64,000 bases of DNA from Polytrichum commune (Eukaryota > Streptophyta > Polytrichopsida > Polytrichales > Polytrichaceae). The notes beneath the pieces were generated by a model. That model had not been told where the DNA came from. It made no database searches and saw only the letters and a program-made list of their open reading frames with translations. Each line of letters begins with the position of its first letter. The first letter of the stretch is position 1. Below are positions 33,800 to 46,489 of this stretch, in pieces. Both the position numbers and the translations under genes were made by a program. Location: the NCBI GenBank assembly GCA_950295325.1, contig OX485808.1, positions 28,294,527-28,358,526 of the forward strand, written 5' to 3'.

Positions 33800-36700
33800 A
33801 CAGTGTAACAAAAATAAAAGTGAAGTAATAAATTACTACGCCGTATGGAACATGTCAAAGATGGTGGAAAGGGGACGTTTTTATGTTGGATTGCTAATTA
33901 CGTCGTCGTTATAAATGGCTGAAGTGGTGCTAATTTATACTTAATGCCACATGATGTATCACTTTTAACAATGACTTACTTGAGGACACAAGTGCACCGA
34001 CTTTTTGACGACTTAAGGATTAGAAATAAGCGTCACTAAGGGAAATTCTTCAGTATCTTATGAAAAGTACCTCACATGTCTATTGTGCCAAATATTCCAA
34101 TAGAGTAGATTTGGAATTTCCTCTGATGCTCCATTATGTAAAACCAATGTCTTGTAAAATAACTCTGCAAGGAGGTGTGTTCCATGTGTTTCCGGAGGTC
34201 CATTGGATGGTGGACTAGGTACAGCAGAGGCCTAAGAGGGGTTACTGGACATAACCATTTTGACGCTCTCTTCTGAACTTTATGATCATAGAGATTGATC
34301 CCATGTACCACTTTATGCTCCAAATGATCATGGAAAATTAACTGTCCATCTTTGGTCATAACTTATATTTAACTAGACCGGGACCAAGGTCTATAGTAAT
34401 TTAAAATTTTGCGACATGTTGAGATGTATGATAGGATCTTCCGATAGAACATGCAAAGCCAATCATCATAATATCAAAAGAGTAGGTTTTGATTCTAACA
34501 TCATAAACATCTAAAATATTCTAGGAAATTAAAACATGAGTAGATTGTTCACACTTGGGTATCCGATATTTTAAAATGTGAAAATTTGGGATGGTTATAA
34601 AGGTAGGTGCACTTACATATGTGGCAACGGTTCTAGTAAGGCATCCCCAGTGACATCAAGTATCTTAGAAGGCTCTTTTAAATAAGGTAGATTAGTCACA
34701 TTCTTTTGTGGGTTGGGACTCCTATATTGGCATATTTGGTGATAAGTTGCCATGATGTGGGTTCGATCTACAAACCACTCTCAAGACTTTGAGCTAAACG
34801 CATGATTATGGAATGACACTATCAAAGGGGTTAACTTGCACTTAATATTGTATTTAGTATTATACAATATTATATACACTCATAAGATTAGTCAGTTGAT
34901 GGGGTGTGTTCACATGAGGGCAATGGGCTTGGGTGAGGGGTTCATCACACCAACCACTTATGGCACCATACATCAGCATCTCCACCTGTAATAGTGTGAA
35001 AAATGATGGGCCAACATCTAGTTCTGAACATAATCCCCAACAATTGCACGGTTGGAACCGGACGGAAAGTTTGGTGTGATCGGGGCATGAGGCTTGCCAC
35101 TTGTCCTTGGGTCTATGGTCGGTTTCCTAACAAATGGTGTGTCATGGGCCAACTTGATTTTTTTTGCTAGAACCCCTAATAATAAACATGTTGGTCACCT
35201 TTGAATGACTAGGCTCCTAACAACTACACACCTAATGTGTAACTATGCCTAGACTAATATGCATTGGAACAATCTATGCGTCATGGAAATCATCCGCTTC
35301 AACCATGGTTGGGAGGCAGTGGTCCCACATGAGTGGGCGGCTTGGTTGGCTCTCACTGACCTTTTGGCTTCCCATACTTTAAAATCATTCTCATTTCATT
35401 GGAGGAAGTGCAGTTAGGCCCATCTAGGTGTCCACCCTAGCATTTAAAAGAAACCTAGTTGTACACTCTCCCAAGCTAGGCAATGACCCAAGGCCTACTA
35501 ATCATGGCTAAGGATGCATATATTTCCTTTTGGTACGGACAACTAGCATTGGTCGGGCATGTGCCAAGATTCGGTGTGAACTCACAAAGATGTCGGGATC
35601 CCACTTGATTTTGCTCATATTCCGTGGAACAACTAATAACTAAATGAGTAGTATTGTGATCTTCTTGTGAATAAGTTTACAAGTATTGTTATCCCCATTT
35701 ACAATTCTTTAATGAAATACTTGCAAATTTTGGTACATTCCTACCATATCTTTAATGAAATATTTTCATTGATGATTCAAATATGAATGAAGAAGCACTT
35801 AGTAAGTGACAATAACTACAACACTATAAATTCATAATGCCCAAAGTTTTTTTAAAACTAAGGAATGACAAATAATACCAGGTTTGCATTTAGTGTTGGT
35901 GACACTCTGCAGGCAGTTTACAATTAGTATTGAGCAAGACATATAGAATTGGTGACACTACATACCATATTTAATGTATTGATGACCATAACTGTAGTAG
36001 GAAATCACATTCATGAATAGGTTTTTATATAACCAAAATTTCCATTCCTAAAATAAATGAATCTAGTTAAAATTGTTAAAATAAAAGTGATAACAATTTA
36101 GAAGCGGGTCTTAAACGGACACTTTTCTCTTTGCACCCTACCACTGTAACAAGGAGACTCTTGAACATAGTAGGGCCAATGGGCTCAAATTCACATTGGT
36201 GGAAACACATATATTAAATTTTCTCCTCTTTCTTTAAGTGGCTCTGGAGGTGATACACCGAGGTTTTTTCTAATTTTGGGTCTCTTCACTTTTTCTAAGA
36301 TTTATGAGAAAATAAAGCTAGGATGGCCAATAGATTAGAAACATGCCAACCCAAAAGAAACAATCACAAAATTTGTATTTTATGGCCCCTATAATGTATG
36401 TGGGTGGTATTTGGTTTGCTTTCTCATGTTCTCCAACATCTAACAATTAGACTTACACAACATGACTCATGTTGCATTAGCAAATCTACAATATAACATA
36501 TGCAAAAACCGGATCGAAAATTGGACCTCCCCTAATTTAGTTATGGTTATTGAAGTACATATTTGTTGATGTCTTGACTAGATATATAGGTCCTCCCAAT
36601 TGTGTTGACTAATGAGTGTAGAGTAGTTATCAATATTTGAGGACGTACTCCAGTCTCTTTTAAACATGTGTGTTTATGATGTTTGCTCTTTGATCCTTAT

Positions 36701-37600
36701 TGAACCACATACCAATCAAATAGAAAACGAGCCACTTAGAACCCATCTACTTTAAATCATGAGAGTAGATTGCACCATTGGGTGTTTTGGCGTCACATAA
36801 GGGGGTCCACTAATGTCGGATTGTTAAGTGAAAACCACCCCAAAACCAACCTTGTAGTACGCGAGAGTATTGTATTAAACGAGGGAATTGTTGAACACTT
36901 CTTCCATAACCTCGTTGAGCGAGAAGATCCTAGACTAGCCATTGCGATTGCCCAAAGTTAGGGGTCTTCCTCAACCATTATCTCATCTCTCTTACATTGT
37001 TGCTATGATTCGTCAAAGTGGTGAAGTAATGTACTAAAATGCCATATATCTTAGTGGCTTTATACCTTGGCTTACTTAGTAACTCAACCCCTGATTGTTT
37101 TTAGCATGTTCATACAGATTGTATGCATAGTCTCTCTTTATATTGGATGATAAAAAATCTTCATCGAACTCCTATCGAGATACTTTGTATAAGTGTCAAG
37201 AAGAATAACCTTGCAAGACAACGAGCTGCCACTATCTACTAGAATTTCACATCACAAGTTGTAGAACTTTAAAATATTGTACATATGAGGTGTAAATCGT
37301 GTTCAAAACCCCTTTAGGAGTTAATGCACATGTCGCACTCACTTGTTGACACTTAGAGGATGAAAAATAGGCATTGCATTTAGAATTACAATGCTTTTAA
37401 GGTTGCTTACCTTAATAGGATGGCCCCATAGAAACTCGTGTCTAGCTCCACAACTTATTGTATTCCCATCTAACCTTCCTATGTCGTCTTTGTCCACCGA
37501 ACCAAGTGGGTTGTCTCAACCACCTTTCCAAAGACACCCACATAAGGGGGGGGGGACTTGATTGGCCATTGCAGTTGTTACTTGTGGTGCATTTCCATTA
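33800..37600. other. Intergenic DNA with scattered repeats, no gene
   Basis: 34937-35087 is a second copy of the small MITE at 21550-21704. 35770-35995 is a relative of the 16.7-17.0 kb dispersed repeat. 36540-36670 shares text with 50725-50860 (the TGTGTTGACT region). 36900-37500 is T/A-rich without a recognisable reading frame. No domain could be read on either strand. Confidence 0.4.
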
Positions 37601-37629
37601 AGAATTGTAAACCTTGGAACATTGGTGTA

Positions 37630-37774
37630 CATAACATTATTCAGATCCATAACAATGTTATGTGGGATTGACAATAGTCCACAAAATAATCCACATTCAA
37701 TTTGGATGTGGGGAATATTATGTGGAATACTATCATTCCCACATAACATTGTTATGAATCTAAATAATGTTGTG
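37630..37774. mobile_element. Inverted-repeat MITE (145 bp), also near 39147
   Basis: The arms are 36-38 bp, with left core CCATAACAATGTTATGTGGG and right core CCCACATAACATTGTTATG. GTAC lies at both outer edges (37627-37630 and 37774-37777), which may be a short target duplication. Each arm contains an inner palindrome. It appears to sit inside a copy of the dispersed repeat whose other copies are at 53.5 and 63.5 kb. Confidence 0.65.
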
Positions 37775-37775
37775 T

Positions 37776-37990
37776 ACTTGGAGAGAGGGAATCATTGCAT
37801 ACAAGTGTACCTCTCATCCATCCAACATATAAACCTGACCCCCTATAGGGTTGTTGTCAATTCATCTCAAATGACTTAGACTATGTTAAGTTGGGACCTT
37901 TAAATCTAACTCTAATGTCAAATATATTAAAAAGTGTATCATCCAAATTTTATACTATTCCAAGGTTTTTATGCTGGATTATATATAGAG
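37776..37990. repeat. Diverged copy of the 53.5/63.5 kb dispersed repeat
   Basis: The stretch beginning GGAATCATTGCATACAAGTG and CTCTCATCCATCCAACATA parallels 53700-53920 (GGAATTATTGCATGCAAGC, CTCTCATCCACCCAACATA) and continues through CATCTCAAATGACT. A further fragment follows at 37990-38150. It is clearly older and more diverged than the other copies. Confidence 0.6.
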
Positions 37991-38366
37991 AGAGAACTCA
38001 TCCATCCCACATAAAAAACTTGACCCCCCCATAGGTTTGTGGCACATTCATGTCAAATGAATTTGAATAGATTATTTCAACTCATGGGTCTTTAAGGTCA
38101 ATTATGGTGTCAAATCAACTTAGAGAAGTAACTTTTGACCTGCACACTATTTTAGTGCTTGTATGTAAATGATCATTCCAATTCTCCGGTGTCATCAAGA
38201 ACCTATGGCACATGGGGTGCATGTCAATCCATACTTTTCTAAGTGCCACATCAACATTACCTTGGGTTCAATCAATACTATTGTGACACATGGCAATGTT
38301 GCTACATGAGTGTCTGAACTGCCATGACACTCCTAAATGAGTTTACCCTTAAATAGTATGTACTTA

Positions 38367-38802
38367 GGGTGAGTTTACATTAGGGTTGAGGTTCAACAAA
38401 CTCGGGGTTCAAAACACGCCTCAAAATGGACCTTATTGTAGGACTCAATATATATTAGATTCTCAAATCAGGTGGAGTATTTCTTCACTTCACTATAAGG
38501 ATTGCGGGTTGTTGCCACTACTTCTTTGTCACTATGAGGTAGATTATAGGTGTCTAAATCTAATACATTAATAGATTTGGACACCTAAATTATGCCTCGT
38601 GGCAACAAGAAGAACCAGTGACAACGACATGCATTCCTTGTAGTGGTTGGGACCAACAAGATTGGATGGAAAAGTGGGTGTCCCATTAGCATCTACTTCA
38701 TTTTCTCATACTCTGGACCCAATGCCATAATTTCAATGTCAGTCAATAATATTGATCGATTACAAAGTTTCTTTGGTCTTGGACCTTGATGTAAACCTAC
38801 CC
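38367..38802. mobile_element. PIF/Harbinger-type MITE (436 bp) with internal palindrome
   Basis: The left end is GGGTGAGTTTACATTAGGG and the right end is GATGTAAACCTACCC, with TTA at 38364-38366 and 38803-38805. Near its centre the arms ATAGGTGTCTAAATCTA and TAGATTTGGACACCTA face each other (about 38547-38590). It is of the same type as the cluster at 18.9-22.4 kb. Confidence 0.7.
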
Positions 38803-39145
38803 TTAAGGCAAACAACCCTTATTCATATACCCACCTATATTTTGAGTAGTATCTGCTTTGGTATGGCTTCAAGAACAAATTCCAACAAGACATGTCCTAT
38901 AAGAGATTGGATCACATGCTTAAAACATGATAAGCTTTCTAGATTGAATAGTCAACATAAGTGACGGAACTTGTATGACCATTCAACGAGAACAAAAATC
39001 TTAACTTTGATGATGAGTAAGATACCCATATGATATCCAAAAAGTATGAGGAAAGTGGCTACTGTCTCAATTTGCTCACCATCTTGTGTCGATCATGTGT
39101 TTAATGTCCTAAAAGAAGTGACCTAATTGGAAAAAAAACTATTGA

Positions 39146-39282
39146 AAATTCAGATCCATAACAATGTTATATGGGACTAAAAACATTCCACATAATATTC
39201 TCCACAGTCATGTTAAATGTATGAAATATTCGGAAATATTCCATGGAATATTGTCAGTCCTATGGATCTGAATAATGTTATG
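39146..39282. mobile_element. Second copy of the 37.6 kb MITE, just upstream of the PDIL gene
   Basis: It begins AATTCAGATCCATAACAATG and ends GGATCTGAATAATGTTATG, matching the arms of the element at 37630-37774 with a diverged interior. It ends about 60 bp before the TATA-like sequence of the following gene, so it may contribute to that promoter region. Confidence 0.6.
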
Positions 39283-39339
39283 CACCTAGCTTATTTGTAA
39301 TGAACATAATTAAAGCATAAGTGATTCCTAGGGGCCGGT

Positions 39340-39346
39340 TATAAAG
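39340..39346 (+). promoter_or_regulatory. Possible TATA box of the PDIL gene
   Basis: TATAAAG lies about 600 bp before the start codon. A GC-rich, CT-rich stretch (39405-39530), typical of a plant 5' untranslated region, begins about 60 bp downstream. A 5'-UTR intron between a GTAAGT at about 39820 and a CAAGAACAG at about 39903 is possible but unproven. Confidence 0.35.
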
Positions 39347-39940
39347 TACTACAATATTGAAAAGGACTGCACAGGTGATTTATCTAGGTGTCAGGCACTC
39401 AACTCCTGCACGGGCCGCCCGGGATTCGCATCGCGGGACCCCAGCCCGGCCCGCTCCCCTTGCCTCCCCTCCCGTCCAAGAGTCTCTCTTCTCCGTCTGC
39501 CTTCGTTTGTGTTTCGTCATCCTTTTCTCTGGCGAGTTCGCGTTGGATCTTCACCGCAACTTACCATAGCCATTCGTAAATCTTACAGCGCGCAAACAAC
39601 GTGCACAGGAATCATCAGGAAGCACTTCGCCCTCCTCCAAGCATTTCCTTTTCCTCTGCGCTTTCCCATTATCTCCGTCAAGTTCCGTCAAGTTTCGGAA
39701 CCGGTCCACTCGACTCGATTTGAGAACACACCAACATTGACATCAGCATTGTGGTTGTCTATAGAAATCTTCTCCTCGCATGGTGTTTCTGCCTCGGTTC
39801 CCTTAGGAAGTGATTAGTAAGTATAAAGGGCTGTGCGGATGGAAGCTTCGTGAAATCTTGGGTTCGATTGCAGCTGCGATTAAGTGCAGATCGAGTCAAG
39901 AACAGAGGTTCTACAAGGGCAGGTTGGAGAGTTTGCAACC

Positions 39941-42900
39941 ATGATGTCCACTAGCAAGCTCAAGTCTATTGACTTCTACAGGTATGGCCTGAAATAATAG
40001 ATATTTTGCTCATGTGAACGTGTTCGCACCATTGCAGGGGATAATTCCTGCGCTAGGGTTTTGGTGAGAACTGAAGTTTATTGAATCGTATCTTGCATTT
40101 CGAACTTCAGATTGTACGATGACGATGTTATTGTCATGGCATATCAGAGTGGAGTGTAAATTGGTATGGCCATGTTCTCATGAATTAATTGCAACTGGGA
40201 ACTCTTATACCTATCATGGTCACTACCGGTGCATTTTGCATGGTGAGGATTAAGTGAGGGGGAAATATCATATACCTCATTGAGCAGCATGTGAGAAATC
40301 TCCTTGGTATAACATCAATTGTTCTGAATAATTAATACCTGCGTGATGGAAAGTAGATCACTTGTATACATGTAGGGGTGAAAATTTAGGTTTCTGGATG
40401 GTGTTAAACCAAGCTGTGGACATTAAAGGTGGTAGTATGTAGTGTAGTGGACATATTGCACATTTAAACCCGAAGACAGACCCTGGAGAAGATGGGAGTA
40501 TGAATTTATAGTTAGAACGACCTGAATGTGCAGTGTTAGGGCACTGTTTCCTGTAGTTTCATTGTTCAGTGGTGGCTATTAAATTTTCTCTATCACTGGA
40601 CTCGCATTGACAGTGTAGGGTGCATAATTTAGTTTTGGAATGAGCATTTGCAGATATTGAGCATATGAAAGTGTTTATACAGAGTTCGTGGGTCTTAAGG
40701 ATTTCGTGGAGCTCGCAAACACATGTTTATGATGGTCTGGGGTTTTGGTCTTGCACAGGAAGATACCGAGGGACCTTACAGAGGCGTCTTTATCTGGGGC
40801 TGGGCTGTCAATCATAGCTGCACTCGCGATGGTGTTCCTGTTTGGGATGGTAATTAGGTTTTTTACCATCACTCATTCTGTTGGTTAGATGTTAGTAGGC
40901 GGTATTTCTACTTTGAAGGTAAATTCAAGGTAAGGTTGAGTCAAGTTGCTGGGTTGTTTAAAGTGATAATTAGGGATGAGCTGCAGGAAGATCTTTGCAT
41001 TAGTCTGGATTTAGTCTATACACTGAAGACTACGGGTTGTCACCGACTCACTGTTTGGCTTGGAATGTTGAGCTTCACAGGAGCTAAGCACTTACTTGTC
41101 AACCACTACATCAACTAGTGTTGTGGTTGACAGGAGTCGGGATGGAGAGTATTTGCGCATTGACTTCAACTTAAGGTGTTACCATGAGCCTCTTTATTTT
41201 TAATGAATCCACAATGAAGAGTCTTCAGGGACAATTTTGCAAGTATTGTCAACAATGAGTAGATGTGTATAGTCTTCAGTTTTCTAGCACTGTGGATGGC
41301 AGTTTTGAGACCTGGGAGTTCATTGCTTCTATTTGCCTTGTCCTCTGTATCAGGATATGCCTGGAGGCAATTCTTTTTCTGTCATAATCAGATATCTCAG
41401 AATTGTGTCTCATGGGAGAGCCGATGTTTAATCTCTTTGTAACTTTGTACCTCCAATTCCAGTGCAGCACAAGTAACTTGTATTAATGTTCCTAATCTTA
41501 ATTGGGAGGAGTTGTAATAGCTTTTGTGAAATTTTGGCGACTGTCACTTCTCCACTATGCCATGATGCAAAGCTGATCTTGGGGAATGTGGTTTGATATT
41601 CTTGACTGCAGCTTTCCAGCCTTATCCTGTGAATTTGCTTCAGTGGATGTCAGTGATGTCTTAGGCACAGTAAGTTCGCTCTCTCTAGCTGTGGATGCGA
41701 GGTCCACTTTCAATTATAATGCTGTGGGCAAATAAATGGTTGTAATGAATCTTTGTTCAAGAATCTTAGCTGCAGATAAGTGGCACCTGTTGTACTATTA
41801 ATTTTTGAAAGGTGTTCCATTAGTGTGTTTATGTCACTGGACCTCCCTTTGTAGATAATTGCGATATTTATGATTTAACTCCTTCACTAACAAAGAGATG
41901 GAAAGAGAACAATAAATTTATGTGTTGTAGAAGTCTATAGGTGGGCTCTCTGCAAAGGATTCGAGTTATCTGAGGATTCCTTACAGCTTGTTGGGATCTC
42001 GTTTTATGGATTTTATTTGACAAGAACACTTGATGACTTTTGGCATTCCACCAAATTTGTGCAGCATAGATTTAACTTGACAAAAACGGTTCGCAAGTTT
42101 CCAATTGACCCACGTCTACAACGGATAGGGCATGAAGTCCACTCGGGGCCTGTTCCAAACCCCAAGAGTCATGGAGATGCGGAGAGTGATGAGGACATAT
42201 TTGAGCATCTTGGAGAGGGTGCAGTTGAGCTCACCAGGAACAATTTTGACCTTTATGCACACCAGTAAGATTTGTCAATTTTCTTGTAATGTCAATTGTT
42301 CCTACTCTTGTCTTCTTCTAAGTTCTTTGATTTTGAACTTCTTTGGTGCTTTGTGATGGTTTCTTGAAGTGTTGAATGAGTTGCCTATCATATTGAGCAA
42401 TGGATTTGGCATTGCAAGTTGAAGTGTTTCACAAAGTGTTCAGAAAGAATTTGTGCGGTTTGTGTAATTTCTGCAGGTTCCCTGTGTTGGTGGTCAACTT
42501 CTATGCCCCTTGGTGTGCTTGGTGCAACAGATTGGTGAGTATTATGTCTTTTAACCTTTGCATTAAAATGGTGCATGATAACTGCTTCCTTAGAAGTATG
42601 ATGAGATGCCACAATTTGTGCACTTAAAAGTTGATTGCAGCTTTCAGGCAATCAACTTTGTGGCAATTATCAGCCAAGAATGTATGTATATATCATTTTT
42701 GGAGATAGTTATGATTTAAACCCACATATGGTTCTGTGCCTGTTGAAGTCATCCAAAATCTGAAAGTATGGTACTGATGCTTGTTATTAAGTCTTACTCT
42801 GAAGCTGTGTTCTTAATATGTTAGAGAAGGTTATCTGCAAAACCAGGCTATCAACCAAGTTCTAACAAGTTCTTTTGCTCTGCCCTGGACAGAAACCTTC

Positions 42901-45880
42901 ATGGGAGAAAGCAGCAAAGATCATGGCAGAGAGGTGGGTTTTATGCTGCACTTAGCATGTACTTGAGGCGACAAAGACCAGCATGTTGTTACACAAGGAA
43001 TGACAGCATCCAATTTTTCTGTTGGTCTTTGTCAATAACTTCGCTCCTAACTTGGCTAAGTTTGATTGTTTGGAATTGGGTGTTATGGTTTCAGATATAA
43101 CCCTGAGACAGATGGAAGGATTTTACTTGCCAAGATTGATTGCACCCAGCATCAAGATTTGTGTAGAGCGTAAGTTCCTGTTTGTGGGGCTGTATTCCCT
43201 CCAAGTACTTTTTCAAGTTTTTTGCTCAACAGTGTCTTGCTTTTTGTGTTCAAGAATAGTTGAGGATCTTGATCATCTGAGTGGTGCTCATGTATGCCTT
43301 AGATGGTAAGTGGGCTAGTAGATTGAAGCTTTTCAAGGATATCAAGGTCCCCAAGAAGATCAAGTCTGGTTGATATATTTAAGGTTGCCGGCTACAGAAT
43401 GGTTTCGAGATCCATGAACAGCTTGCCATGACTTGATGACGGATAATAATTGTTGGTTGCAGACACCACATTCAGGGCTATCCTTCCATTCGAATTTTCC
43501 GTAAGGGACATGATGTGAGGTGCGTGTAGTGCCTTCGACCTACAACGACACCTCAGATCAGGAGTATATCATTTGTTATTGATAAGTTGTTCTTGGCTTA
43601 CTCTGTGAAAGTGATTTATTTGATTATCCCCTATCCATTTGATGAGGCCACTTAATTTTCATTACATTTGAGTGAAATGTATCATGATCATGCTAATTGC
43701 TGTCATTTGTTTGTCATCCATGCTGGCACCGGCATCTTTTATCTACTTATCGTCTGCAAATTCTGTGTGGTGAATACATGGTGGCTTGACATTTCAAACA
43801 TCAGAGGGTAAGTCCAAGATTGAAATGTCTTTTGTGACCTTCGTACTTTGTGTCTTTATTTGAAGCAATTCTTAGTTATTGCCTCAACAATAGTTAATGA
43901 GTTTTGAGATGCATGGACTTTTTTGACAATGTTGACACTAATTTCAACTGCTATACAGTGAGGAGCATGGGCAGCATGACCATGAGTCCTACTATGGGGA
44001 GCGAGATACCGAGTCCCTAGTTAGTGTGAGTTCAGCCTCTATTTGGGTCTTGTATCTCTGTATTTTATGGGTATCAGCTTTCTGATATTTTAGCTCAAAG
44101 ATTTTTGGTTTGGACATATGATTGTGATGTACATTAACTGTGTTTCAGAACTGATCCTTTTATCCTGAGTAAGAAAGGCCTCTAGTACCTCCTAAACGTT
44201 TCTTGTGCTACTGCAGTTCATGGAAGGTTTAGTTCCTCCTCCAGTGGTGGATGGAAGATTTCAACTAGAAGATAAATCCAACAATGCAGAGGGTCCAAAC
44301 TCAAACGTGAAGCGCCCTGCACCTAAAGCTGGAGGCTGCAGAGTTGAAGGATTTGTCAGGGTCAAGAAGGTACAATCTGTGTGATGGTATTAATTTAACT
44401 TGAATAACCATTCGTTTCCCTTTTTAGGTGTTTTCTTTTCTTTTCTATTTGGTTAAGGTTCCTGACCTTGTTGCTGAGGTTCCATCCCCAATGTTTCTGG
44501 AAACTCAAACTTCCAAGAAAATGGAGAGTCCATGAAGACTTGCTATATAAGAATTACATTTCCTCCAGAGGTATTAATGGCTGTGGATATTGCAGGTTCC
44601 TGGAGAATTGATGATATCTGCACATTCTGGTGCACACTCATTTGATGCCTCTCAAATGAACATGACTCACTACGTAGGTTCCTTTAGCTTTGGACACAAG
44701 GCATCATGGCGAATGGTTCAGTGGGTAAATGAGCTGCTACCTGAGTTGGACTCCAGTGCTGATCGGTTGACAGGAGTTGTTTTTACTTCTGAGCATGAAA
44801 ACATCACGGTATGTTGTGACCACTTTAGAAGTGATTCTTAATCTCTTGTGCTTGAATTTGATCAAGTGTTCTCCATGAAGTAGTAAGGGCTTCTGGCTGA
44901 ATTACCTCCTTTCCTGGGAAATATCTTTTGAAATGATTGTATAGTCTGACATTTAGTTGCGTTTTTGCACTAGCCATTTTTCTGTCACATGATCCTATGT
45001 TACTATATTGCCATCCTTGAGATCCCAATATTTCAGCTGCATTTTTTTCTGTTTTGATGTGCTAAGTGAGGATGTTTATGCTGTGAACTTTTCCAGCATG
45101 ACCACTACTTGCAAGTCGTGAAGACAGAGGTGATCACACTTCAGCGCAAAAAGGACTTGCAGATCCTAGAGCAGTATGACTACACGGCACATAGTAATCA
45201 AATTCAGTCTTCCAATGTGCCTGTAGTCAAGTTTCACTATGAGCTGTCTCCAATGCAGGTACTGCTTTGTTGTCTTGATATTGGGCTTATAATCTCAATA
45301 GCATAAGCAGGGATGATGTTTTTAAAATCTTTTTTGATGTCTTCCTTTTACTTGTTTATGTGTGGTTTCCTGTATACAGATCTTACCGTTCTCAATGAAA
45401 TGGAAGTGTAATCAGATGCACTTATGGCCTTCCTGATGGAATTAAATTCTCTTCGCAGGTCTTGGTGAAGGAAAATCATAGATCGTTTTCGCACTTCATC
45501 ACAAACTTGTGTGCCATTATTGGTGGTGTTTTCACAGTACGGTTTTTTTCTCTCCTTTTCTGATAATGGTGGCTGAAGGTGGATGGTGATGGTATTTTTT
45601 TATCGGCATTAGAGGGTTTTCTGCAGGATGTTTCTTGTAAATCAAAGCAAGTAGTTTGTGTTTACCAGTAATTGGGCGGGCAAATAGAGTTTATTTGTCC
45701 TACTGTCTGGTAGCTATGATCTATAAGATGCTGGATGATTCAACTTTGGTCATGAGGACTGCATAGAACTTTGCTGCCATCTTATAATTTTTTTTGTTGC
45801 AGGTTGCTGGTATTATTGACTCCATGTTGCACAATGCCATACGAATGGTGAAGAAAGTCGAGCTAGGGAAACAGTTTTGA
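39941..45880 (+). CDS. PDIL5-4: PDIL5-4-like membrane thioredoxin/ERV protein, 15 exons
   Basis: Exons: 39941-39981, 40759-40849, 41081-41175, 41612-41669, 42065-42264, 42477-42534, 42893-42933, 43095-43169, 43463-43519, 43959-44025, 44217-44369, 44596-44808, 45097-45258, 45459-45536, 45803-45880. All introns are GT-AG and phases fit, giving 488 residues; the family is usually about 480. The order is an ERGIC-type N-terminal region with DFYRKIPRDLTEASLSGAG (11-29) and membrane segment (about 30-44), a thioredoxin domain with FYAPWCAWC (catalytic C175 and C178) and cis-proline P227 in GYPS, then a COPII-coat ERV-type lumenal region (about 300-445) and a second membrane segment (about 449-470). 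The sequon NIT is at 381-383. The protein should sit in ER/ERGIC membranes as a thiol oxidoreductase; its substrates are unknown. ATG 39944 is an equally possible start. Confidence in family is high; the exact symbol is less certain (PDIL5-3 is a close paralogue). Confidence 0.93.
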
Positions 45881-46480
45881 TGAGCACCAATTTCAACCAC
45901 TTCCTGTTTTGCCACATTTATTGGTGGATTACTGTCAGTTAGGATACAGGAGGAGGTTGGAATGTTGTTGTCCTCGAAGGTGTTCAAAACTTTGACTGGT
46001 GAAATTGCAATGTTATAGACCATATTGTATTTTTATTTCCAGGTAGCAATCTGACTCATCTGGCAGATACCTCGAGGACATCTTTTGGTTGATGAGGTCT
46101 GATTATGTGCACAGGTTGTTGCAAATTGTTGTTATCAAGCCCTTTGATAAAAAGGTGAAATACTGGTTCTTTATTACAGAGATGTTCTCGATTCTGGCTG
46201 GTCAAGCAGCAACAGTAGCACATGAACTCAATTATGCTAATCATTTTAGGCTCAGTAGTCAACATAATTGTGGGGGACCTGTACGATCACTTACTGAGTA
46301 CGAGAATCTTAACTTTGGCATTGGATGATATATTCATATGAGCTCAAAATAATCACAAGGCATATGGCTACAGCCTCCATTTGGATTTGCTAACCATCTC
46401 ATGCTAAGCTTAATCACGTGTCTTAAGCACTTCCTAGGAGAAGTGGGCTAGTTGGAAAAGGAAAACCATTTTAAGACCCA
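45881..46480 (+). other. 3' flank or untranslated region of the PDIL gene
   Basis: No further coding exon is seen after the TGA at 45878-45880. The sequence is retained in unit B (58494-59030), except for a deletion of about 63 bp in B relative to A (A 46222-46293). No clear polyadenylation signal was identified. The region separates the gene from the convergent reverse-strand ORF that ends at 46490. Confidence 0.5.
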
Positions 46481-46489
46481 TCTATCTTA

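Noticed and set aside
36900-37560. Reverse-strand Copia-like polyprotein remnant
   Set aside because: I looked for Copia gag/integrase motifs on the reverse strand and found only disconnected fragments with no diagnostic residues.
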